A DNA stretch of 18,819 nt from JAFMDF01 sp039024375. Its GTDB lineage: Bacteria; Bacteroidota; Bacteroidia; Chitinophagales; Saprospiraceae. Shown here one piece after another: positions 14,281 to 18,819 of the stretch. The first letter of the stretch is position 1, and each line of letters starts with the position of its first letter. Position numbers and translations under genes: made by a program. Below the pieces are notes generated by a model. The model did no database searches, was not told where the DNA came from, and saw only the letters and a list, made by a program, of their open reading frames with translations. The stretch covers positions 1 to 18,819 of the forward strand of contig JBCCQK010000105.1 of NCBI GenBank assembly GCA_039024375.1, read 5' to 3'.

Positions 14281-14372
14281 TGATATTGGGTGTTTTGGAG
14301 TCAAAATTTTAGTCAATCATTTATTTCCTAGCGTCGTAAATGCTCAACCAAAATCTTGACCACCCAATCTCA
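14281..14372 (+). ncRNA. 92-base hairpin in the rpsS-rplV spacer
   Basis: TGA/TCA (14281-14283/14370-14372), a T-C mismatch, ATTGGGTG/CACCCAAT (14285-14292/14361-14368), a seven-base bulge on the 5' side, then GTCAAAATTTT/AAAATCTTGAC (14300-14310/14350-14360) with one mismatch: about 21 pairs, with a 39-base apical region. A shorter stem GTTGATTA/TAATCAAC (14224-14231/14244-14251) precedes it. The element ends 24 bases before the rplV ATG, a suitable place for translational control or RNA processing. Function is inferred only. Confidence 0.5.
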
Positions 14373-14396
14373 AAAAACGGATAAATTTCATTTAAA

Positions 14397-14819
14397 ATGG
14401 AAGCGGTAGCTAAATTAAAAAGTGTTCCCATGTCTGTTCGCAAAATGCGTCAAGTGGTGGACAATATACGAGGTAAAGACATCGAAACTGCCTTAAATAC
14501 TTTGAGATTCACCAAGCGGGAATCTGCTATCTGGTTAGAAAAGCTGTTATTATCTGCCATCGCTAACTGGGAATACAAAACTGGTGGTGTGGAAAACGCA
14601 GATGATTACGAACTAATCATCAAAACAGCTTTTGCCGATGCTGGTTCGCAGTTGAAGCGATTTCGTCCTGCTCCTCACGGTAGAGCGCACAGAATCCGAA
14701 AGCACTCTTGTCACGTCACTTTGATTGTAGAAAATCAGATACTACTACCTAACGAAGAAGGTGACGATGAATACGAGGAAGAGTACGAAGAAGAAGGAGT
14801 AGAAGCGGCAGAGGAATAA
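14397..14819 (+). CDS. rplV: 50S ribosomal protein uL22 with acidic tail
   Basis: A 140-residue uL22 that lines the exit tunnel through its long beta-hairpin. The N-terminal KLKSVPMSVRKMRQVVDNIRGKDIETALNTL and the hairpin region KTAFADAGSQLKRFRPAPHGRAHRIRKHSCHVTLIVE (76-112) are typical. The macrolide-relevant loop is intact. The protein ends in an acidic tail of about 20 residues (119-140: EEGDDEYEEEYEEEGVEAAEE) beyond the usual core; a surface tail of this charge on an rRNA-binding protein is notable. The ATG at 14397 is the only sensible start. A 56-base spacer with a GTAAAATTT/AAATTTTAC inverted repeat (14841-14859) leads to rpsC. Confidence 0.97.
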   Translation: MEAVAKLKSVPMSVRKMRQVVDNIRGKDIETALNTLRFTKRESAIWLEKLLLSAIANWEYKTGGVENADDYELIIKTAFADAGSQLKRFRPAPHGRAHRIRKHSCHVTLIVENQILLPNEEGDDEYEEEYEEEGVEAAEE

Positions 14820-14830
14820 AAATCAAGCAT

Positions 14831-14865
14831 TAAGTAATTAGTAAAATTTCAAATTTTACATTTCA
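14831..14865. repeat. AT-rich inverted and 7-bp-phased words before rpsC
   Basis: GTAAAATTT (14841-14849) and AAATTTTAC (14851-14859) are perfect 9-bp inverted copies around one base. The same stretch reads as heptads TAAGTAA, TTAGTAA, AATTTCA, AATTTTA, CATTTCA. Low sequence complexity limits confidence. Confidence 0.4.
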
Positions 14866-14875
14866 CCAAATAATT

Positions 14876-15610
14876 ATGGGTCAAAAGACAAATCCAATAG
14901 GTAATCGTTTAGGATACATCAAAGGTTGGGAATCCAACTGGTACGGTGGTAAAGACTTTGGTGACAAGGTTGTACAGGATGAAGAAATCCGTAAGTACCT
15001 TCGTGCACGGGTCCAAAAAGGTGGTATCAGCCGAATTGCTATCGAGCGTACCCTAAAGCGAATTACCGTGACCATTAACACTTCCCGCCCAGGTATTATC
15101 ATCGGGAAAGGAGGTTCAGAAGTGGACCGAGTGCGAGAAGAGCTCAAAAAGTTGACGGGAACGGATGTTCAAATCAACATCATCGAGATTAGAAAGCCAG
15201 AATTGGATGCCTACATCGTTGGAGAATCTATCGCCAAGCAGGTAGAATCTCGTATCAACTATCGTCGGGCAATCAAAATGGCCATTCAATCAACCATCAG
15301 AGCTGGGGCAGAGGGTATCAAGATTAGAATCTCTGGTCGATTGAACGGTGCGGAAATGGCACGTTCCGAGGAATACAAGGAAGGTAGAACGCCTTTGCAC
15401 ACCTTCCGAGCCGATATTGACTACGCTTTGGTAGAAGCGCTAACCGTTTACGGTAAGTTGGGCATCAAGGTGTGGATTTGCAAAGGAGAGGTCATGGAGA
15501 AGCGTGATTTGTTCAGCACCCCTGCCCCTAAGAAAACGGGTGGTAGTCGAGGTGGAAATCGTGGTGGTGGAAGAGACAGAAGAGGTGGAAATCGTGGCGG
15601 AAGACGCTAG
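14876..15610 (+). CDS. rpsC: 30S ribosomal protein uS3 with RGG-rich tail
   Basis: A 244-residue uS3, part of the mRNA entry channel and its helicase activity. It begins MGQKTNPIGNRLGYIKGWESNWYGG. The KH domain has the GxxG loop as GKGG at 77-80, and the C-terminal domain runs through LNGAEMARSEEYKEGRTPLHTFRADIDYALVEALTVYGKLGIKVWICKGE at 156-205. Residues 216-244 form a glycine/arginine-rich tail (SRGGNRGGGRDRRGGNRGGRR) with repeated RGG units, encoded by an imperfect direct repeat at about 15548-15565 and 15583-15600. Such a tail is likely disordered and RNA-binding. The downstream spacer is long (177 bases) and contains a hairpin at 15635-15673. Confidence 0.97.
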   Translation: MGQKTNPIGNRLGYIKGWESNWYGGKDFGDKVVQDEEIRKYLRARVQKGGISRIAIERTLKRITVTINTSRPGIIIGKGGSEVDRVREELKKLTGTDVQINIIEIRKPELDAYIVGESIAKQVESRINYRRAIKMAIQSTIRAGAEGIKIRISGRLNGAEMARSEEYKEGRTPLHTFRADIDYALVEALTVYGKLGIKVWICKGEVMEKRDLFSTPAPKKTGGSRGGNRGGGRDRRGGNRGGRR

Positions 15611-15634
15611 GAAAATCAACAAAAAAGGTGTACT

Positions 15635-15673
15635 TTTGCGCTGCTTTTGAAAAAAGGGCTTTCTAGGCGCAAA
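15635..15673 (+). promoter_or_regulatory. Hairpin between rpsC and rplP
   Basis: TTTGCGC (15635-15641) pairs perfectly with GCGCAAA (15667-15673). Inside, GCTTTT (15643-15648) pairs with AAGGGC (15654-15659) through two G.T pairs. A TAnnTTTG-like box (15631-15638) overlaps its left side but has no -33 partner. It is followed by no T-run, so it is not an ordinary terminator. Confidence 0.4.
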
Positions 15674-15787
15674 TTGCCTGCTTAAATGTGTCTTTTCATC
15701 GTCAATTGGTGTAAGCACTTTCATAAAAATTAACTTCTGCACATTATCTGAGTAGAAGTAATTACAAAATATCTAAACTTTTCAGCA

Positions 15788-16207
15788 ATGTTACAACCGA
15801 AAAGGACGAAGTACAGAAAGCAAATGAAGGGTCGTTACAACGGTCTATCCTACCGAGGTAATAAAATTTCGTTTGGCTCTTTTGGATTGAAAGCGGTAAC
15901 ATCTGGTAGATTAACAAGTCGGCAGATTGAAGCGGCGCGGATTGCGATGACAAGGTACATGAAGAGAGAAGGTAAAGTGTGGATTCGTGTATTTCCCGAT
16001 AAGCCGATTACTTCTAAGCCTTTAGAAGTACGGATGGGTAAAGGTAAAGGTGGATTAGACCACTATGTTTGCCCTATCAAACCCGGCAAGATGTTATTTG
16101 AATTGGACGGTGTACCAATCGAGGTGGCTAAGGAAGCCTTGCGTCTAGCTGCTCAAAAGCTACCCGTTTTGACGAAGTTTTCAGTTAGACCCGATTACGT
16201 CGGATAA
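15788..16207 (+). CDS. rplP: 50S ribosomal protein uL16
   Basis: A 139-residue uL16. It organises the A-site and the 5S/23S region of the large subunit. It starts MLQPKRTKYRKQMKGR, has GSFGLKAVTSGRLTSRQIEAARIAMTRYMKREGKVWIRVFPDKPITSKP at 31-78 and the conserved VRMGKGKGG at 81-89, where the arginine hydroxylated in E. coli lies (R82 here). Length is standard. A stem-loop at 16213-16235 begins six bases after the stop. Confidence 0.98.
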   Translation: MLQPKRTKYRKQMKGRYNGLSYRGNKISFGSFGLKAVTSGRLTSRQIEAARIAMTRYMKREGKVWIRVFPDKPITSKPLEVRMGKGKGGLDHYVCPIKPGKMLFELDGVPIEVAKEALRLAAQKLPVLTKFSVRPDYVG

Positions 16208-16212
16208 ATAAT

Positions 16213-16235
16213 AGTTACCTCTGAAAAGGGTAGCT
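16213..16235 (+). promoter_or_regulatory. Small hairpin after rplP
   Basis: AGTTACCT (16213-16220) pairs with GGGTAGCT (16228-16235) over eight positions, two of them G.T, with a CTGAAAA loop. It begins six bases after the rplP stop and has no T-run. It could protect a 3' end after processing or have no function. Confidence 0.35.
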
Positions 16236-16300
16236 GATATTTAGAAATTGTAGGGAAGACATCGTTTCAAAAGTTGTTCGCCCTTTAAATTTAAGATAAA

Positions 16301-16561
16301 ATGCCAAGTAAAAAGTTTTTGGAATTAAAAGAGTTCGACGATGAGGGGTTAGCGAACGAACTGTTGGCGACGGAAGCCGCTTATCAAAGACTCGAATTTG
16401 ACCACACCATCAAAGGGTTAGATAATCCATTGGAATTGAGAGAGACCCGCAGAGATATTGCTCGTCTAAAGACGGAAATACGTAGAAGAGAGATTGAAAA
16501 AATGACACCTGAGCAAGTTGCAGGCCGGTCAAAAATCCGAGCAAGAAGAAGAAAAGCATAA
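16301..16561 (+). CDS. rpmC: 50S ribosomal protein uL29
   Basis: An 86-residue uL29, a small helical protein near the tunnel exit next to L23. The core helices include LELKEFDDEGLANELLATEAAYQRLEFDHTIKGLDNPLELRETRRDIARLKTEIRRREIEK, with the family pattern DNPLELRETRRDIARLKTEIRRR clearly visible. At 86 residues it is longer than the E. coli protein (63) because of a C-terminal extension MTPEQVAGRSKIRARRRKA ending in a basic cluster. The start MPSKKFLELKEF fits the family. The 89-base spacer that follows folds onto itself (16562-16637). Confidence 0.95.
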   Translation: MPSKKFLELKEFDDEGLANELLATEAAYQRLEFDHTIKGLDNPLELRETRRDIARLKTEIRRREIEKMTPEQVAGRSKIRARRRKA

Positions 16562-16637
16562 TGATTGTATTGATGGAGTGCTAGTGTGATACCTTGCTTA
16601 TAAAAACCAGCACACCAATTTAGCAATCCAACAATCA
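16562..16637 (+). promoter_or_regulatory. Imperfect palindrome filling the rpmC-rpsQ spacer
   Basis: TGATTGT (16562-16568) matches ACAATCA (16631-16637). Inside, TGGA/TCCA, TGCTA/TAGCA and GTGTG/CACAC pair in order with short bulges, the last closing a loop of about 22 bases. The fold starts directly after the rpmC stop codon and ends 13 bases before rpsQ. Confidence 0.4.
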
Positions 16638-16650
16638 AACAATAATTCTT

Positions 16651-16911
16651 ATGTCAGAAGAAAGAAATTTAAGAAAAACAAGAGTTGGTGTTGTCACCAG
16701 CAATAAGATGGAAAAATCCATCACAGTTTCCGTTGAGCGTAAGATTCAGCACCCAATCTACGGTAAGTCTTTGAAGCGTAATAAAAAGTTCATTGCACAC
16801 GACGAAGAAAATACTTGCAACGAAGGAGATACCGTGAGAATCATGGAAACTCGTCCGATGAGCAAGCGCAAGAAGTGGCGATTGGTCGAAATCTTAGAGA
16901 GAGCTAAGTAA
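16651..16911 (+). CDS. rpsQ: 30S ribosomal protein uS17
   Basis: An 86-residue uS17, an OB-fold primary binder of the 16S 5' domain. Typical sequence: RKTRVGVVTSNKMEKSITVSVERKIQHPIYGKSLKRNKKFIAHDEENTCNEGDTVRIMETRPMSKRKKWRLVEILERAK, with the NKMEKSITV and HPIYGK motifs in place. Length and start are standard. The 86-base spacer to rplN contains a small stem GGTTGTT/AACAATCC (16918-16937). Confidence 0.97.
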   Translation: MSEERNLRKTRVGVVTSNKMEKSITVSVERKIQHPIYGKSLKRNKKFIAHDEENTCNEGDTVRIMETRPMSKRKKWRLVEILERAK

Positions 16912-16997
16912 TTGTTGGGTTGTTATTCGAACAATCCTCTAGCATAATATTTCTTTTTTTAGTAGGTAGATTAGACTGCCACAGCAAAGAAAGCGTA

Positions 16998-17363
16998 ATG
17001 ATACAACAAGAATCAAGATTAAAAGTAGCCGACAATAGTGGTGCAAAGGAAGTACTTTGTATTCGTGTGTTGGGTGGTTCCAAAAGAAGATATGCTTCTA
17101 TCGGTGACCAAATTGTTTGTACCGTCAAGGATGCTTCTCCGGGCGGTTTAAAAAAGGGGACTGTTTCCAAGGCAGTTATCGTACGAACAAAGAAAGAAAT
17201 CCGTCGAAAAGACGGTTCGTACATCCGATTCGACGACAATGCCGTTGTTTTGTTGAATGCAGCAGATGAGCCTAGAGGTACACGTATCTTCGGCCCCGTG
17301 GCGCGAGAATTGCGAGATAGAGATTACATGCGAATCGTATCACTCGCACCAGAGGTACTTTAA
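16998..17363 (+). CDS. rplN: 50S ribosomal protein uL14
   Basis: A 121-residue uL14, at the subunit interface. The sequence is canonical: MIQQESRLKVADNSGAKEVLCIRVLGGSKRRYASIGDQIVCTVKDASPGG, then KGTVSKAVIVRTKKEIRRKDGSYIRFDDNAVVLLN and GTRIFGPVARELRDRDYMRIVSLAPEVL. The frame is open upstream to 16920, which would add 26 residues of non-family sequence; the ATG at 16998 matches the family N-terminus exactly. rplX follows after 45 bases with a small hairpin at 17374-17391. Confidence 0.97.
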   Translation: MIQQESRLKVADNSGAKEVLCIRVLGGSKRRYASIGDQIVCTVKDASPGGLKKGTVSKAVIVRTKKEIRRKDGSYIRFDDNAVVLLNAADEPRGTRIFGPVARELRDRDYMRIVSLAPEVL

Positions 17364-17373
17364 ATGATAACTT

Positions 17374-17391
17374 CCTCGCAGTTTGCTGAGG
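17374..17391 (+). promoter_or_regulatory. Small hairpin between rplN and rplX
   Basis: CCTC (17374-17377) pairs with GAGG (17388-17391) and GCA (17378-17380) with TGC (17384-17386), with one bulged T and a GTT loop. It is short and ends 17 bases before rplX. Confidence 0.3.
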
Positions 17392-17408
17392 TTAAATAAG
17401 ATTTAGCG

Positions 17409-17747
17409 ATGGCTATTACAAAATCAAAAAAGTCTCCGAAGTTGAATATCAAGAAGGGAGACACGGTATTGGTGATTGCAGGTGCGGACAAAGGGACCGA
17501 AGGTGAGGTACTAGAGGTTTTCCCACATAAGCAGCGGGCAATTGTTGACCAAGTAAATATTGTTACTAAGCATACCAAAGCGACACAAGATAATCCAGGT
17601 GGTATCAACAAAGTCCCTGCGTCGGTACACGTTTCGAACTTAATGTTGGTTGACCCCAAATCGGGCGAACCTACACGAGTTGGACGTAAAGTTGTGGATG
17701 GTAAATTAGTAAGATTTTCAAAGAAATCAGGAGAAATTATTAGATAA
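17409..17747 (+). CDS. rplX: 50S ribosomal protein uL24
   Basis: A 112-residue uL24, an assembly initiator of the large subunit. The KOW motif is at about 13-45 (NIKKGDTVLVIAGADKGTEGEVLEVFPHKQRAIVDQVN), followed by TKHTKATQDNPGGINKVPASVHVSNLMLVDPKSGEPTRVG, as expected for the family, and a short basic tail. Its stop shares a base with the rplE start (TAATG, 17745-17749), the only translational-coupling overlap in this cluster. Confidence 0.97.
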   Translation: MAITKSKKSPKLNIKKGDTVLVIAGADKGTEGEVLEVFPHKQRAIVDQVNIVTKHTKATQDNPGGINKVPASVHVSNLMLVDPKSGEPTRVGRKVVDGKLVRFSKKSGEIIR

Positions 17748-18301
17748 TGAGCTACGTTCCTAGATTAAGAAAAAAATATAACGACGAAATTATTGGAAAG
17801 CTTAAAGAGCAATTTCAATACAAGTCGGTTATGCAAGTACCTAAATTGCAGAAAATTTGTTTAAATCAAGGTGTTGGTGCTGCTACCCAAGACAAGAAGC
17901 TGGTAGAAAGTGCGCTTAACGAAATGACCATGATTGCGGGGCAAAAGGCAGTTTCTACGAAGGCTAAAATTTCGGTTTCCAACTTTAAGTTAAGAGAAGG
18001 AATGCCGATTGGCACAAGGGTAACGCTACGTCACGATAGAATGTACGAATTCTTAGACCGTTTGATTACGGTTGCCCTACCCCGAGTACGTGACTTCCGA
18101 GGTATCAATGATAAGAGTTTCGACGGTCGAGGTAACTACTCCATGGGTATCACCGAACAAATTATCTTTCCAGAAATCAATCTAGATAAAATTAGCAAAA
18201 TTTCTGGTATGGACATCACGTTCGTAACGTCTGCTAATACAGACGAGGAAGCTTACGCCTTATTGAAGGCATTTGGTATGCCTTTCAAAAACGCAAAATA
18301 A
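17747..18301 (+). CDS. rplE: 50S ribosomal protein uL5
   Basis: A 184-residue uL5 that binds 5S rRNA and contacts P-site tRNA in the central protuberance. It shows VPRLRKKYNDEIIGKLKEQFQYKSVMQVPKLQKICLNQGVG at the N-terminus, the family block KLREGMPIGTRVTLRHDRMYEFLDRLITVALPRVRDFRGIN at about 81-121, and NYSMGITEQIIFPEINLDKI near 130-150. Length is standard. It starts within the rplX stop (TAATG), so it is probably translated by coupling. rpsN follows after 42 bases, with a small TCCCG/CGGGG stem at 18312-18328. Confidence 0.98.
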   Translation: MSYVPRLRKKYNDEIIGKLKEQFQYKSVMQVPKLQKICLNQGVGAATQDKKLVESALNEMTMIAGQKAVSTKAKISVSNFKLREGMPIGTRVTLRHDRMYEFLDRLITVALPRVRDFRGINDKSFDGRGNYSMGITEQIIFPEINLDKISKISGMDITFVTSANTDEEAYALLKAFGMPFKNAK

Positions 18302-18343
18302 AATTTATCAATCCCGTTATTTTCGGGGTAAACTTTTATAACA

Positions 18344-18613
18344 ATGGCAAAGAAATCACTCATCGCCAGAGAAAGAAAGCGAGAAAGAATGGTTGAAAAG
18401 TACGCTGAATTGCGTAAGCAACTAAAAGAGGAAGGTAACTGGGAAGAATTGGACAAATTACCAAGAAACTCCAATAAGATTCGGTTGCACAACCGATGTA
18501 AGTTAACGGGCCGTCCGAAGGGATACATGAGAATGTTCGGCATTTCTCGGGTAGCTTTCAGAAAAATGGCACTGGCAGGTAAAATCCCTGGTGTTCGAAA
18601 AGCAAGCTGGTAA
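18344..18613 (+). CDS. rpsN: 30S ribosomal protein uS14, zinc-independent long form
   Basis: An 89-residue uS14 of the 30S head. It has the long C-minus form: MAKKSLIARERKRERMVEKYAELRKQLKEEGNWEELDKLPRNS, then NKIRLHNRCKLTGRPKGYMRMFGISRVAFRKMALAGKIPGVRKASW. Only one cysteine is left of the CxxC-x-CxxC zinc site found in the short form (about 61 residues), so zinc is not expected. Start and end match the family. The expected next gene of the spc order, rpsH, does not begin in the remaining 206 bases. Confidence 0.97.
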   Translation: MAKKSLIARERKRERMVEKYAELRKQLKEEGNWEELDKLPRNSNKIRLHNRCKLTGRPKGYMRMFGISRVAFRKMALAGKIPGVRKASW

Positions 18614-18819
18614 ACACCAGTAGTAGTTTTTTCACAGTAATTTAATTGAAGATTGTTGCTAGAGTGAACAACGGATTCAAGCGAAGGTGGCAATCAAAAT
18701 ATAGCGGACTAATTTTGTTCGATATTTATTTTATTAAGTAGCCTTAATAGACCTATTGGCAATTTATACAGTTTCTGTCGAACCGTATCTTTTGCCTGTT
18801 TAGCCAGTTACTAAGTAAC
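18614..18819 (+). other. Spacer after rpsN, window edge
   Basis: 206 bases without a recognisable start of rpsH or any other gene. ATTAAG-TAGC-CTTAAT forms a 6-bp stem near 18734-18749. TAATTTTG at 18710-18717 resembles a -7 box but no TTTG lies 18-20 bases upstream. The spacer continues the pattern of long gaps in this cluster. Confidence 0.5.

Noticed and set aside
14881..15147. Minus-strand ORFs inside ribosomal genes, this and many similar ones
   Set aside because: They are mirror frames of strongly conserved + strand genes.
15631..15638. TACTTTTG as an internal promoter before rplP (also TAGATTTG at 7976, TAATTTTG at 18710, TATTTTTG at 82 and 274)
   Set aside because: None has a TTTG at 18-20 bases upstream, and single TAnnTTTG boxes are expected by chance in AT-rich spacers.
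16920..16997. 26-residue N-terminal extension of rplN
   Set aside because: Non-family hydrophobic sequence from an alternative start; the ATG at 16998 gives the canonical protein.

Overview
The window reads as a chromosomal segment of a Bacteroidota bacterium, most likely a Saprospiria-type (Lewinella/Haliscomenobacter-like) marine or environmental lineage. Three things point there. The best promoters fit the Bacteroidota sigma-A pattern TTTG-N19/20-TAnnTTTG rather than TTGACA/TATAAT. Shine-Dalgarno motifs are mostly weak. The ribosomal cluster runs rpsL-rpsG-fusA straight into rpsJ-rplC-rplD with no tuf gene between. The phylum call is well supported; the class is inference from protein wording and AT-rich, repeat-laden spacers.

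Left third (1-6600), small metabolic and regulatory genes on both strands. A polyphosphate-glucokinase-like ROK kinase (+) ends tail to tail with dCTP deaminase (-), their stop codons overlapping. A seven-blade WD40 propeller protein (-) lies directly upstream of dcd. Diaminopimelate decarboxylase lysA (-) follows, separated from the WD40 gene by a 351-bp spacer that holds a 158-bp nested palindromic element flanked by 7-bp-periodic DNA. Divergent from lysA is an ECF-type sigma factor (+) with a single-pass membrane protein behind it, probably a sigma/regulator pair. Facing them is a proline-iminopeptidase-like lipoprotein hydrolase (-) broken by a frameshift in a run of nine A.

Right two thirds (6850-18819), one long + strand translation cluster: a strong promoter at 6855-6885, a leader with a small hairpin, then rpsL, rpsG, fusA, rpsJ, rplC, rplD, rplW, rplB, rpsS, rplV, rpsC, rplP, rpmC, rpsQ, rplN, rplX, rplE, rpsN. 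Gene order is the classic str + S10 + start of spc order, and the proteins look intact. The spacers are unusual: most are 40-390 bp instead of a few bases, and many contain a foldable hairpin, duplicated blocks or heptad repeats. Only rplX/rplE are overlapped (TAATG). The window ends 206 bp after rpsN, before any recognisable rpsH.

I see no tRNA, rRNA, CRISPR array, transposase or phage gene. I do not see a new multi-gene system. The most promising undescribed material is in the non-coding DNA: the 158-bp palindrome at 2640-2797, the heptad-phased spacers, and the long hairpins before rpsJ and rplV.
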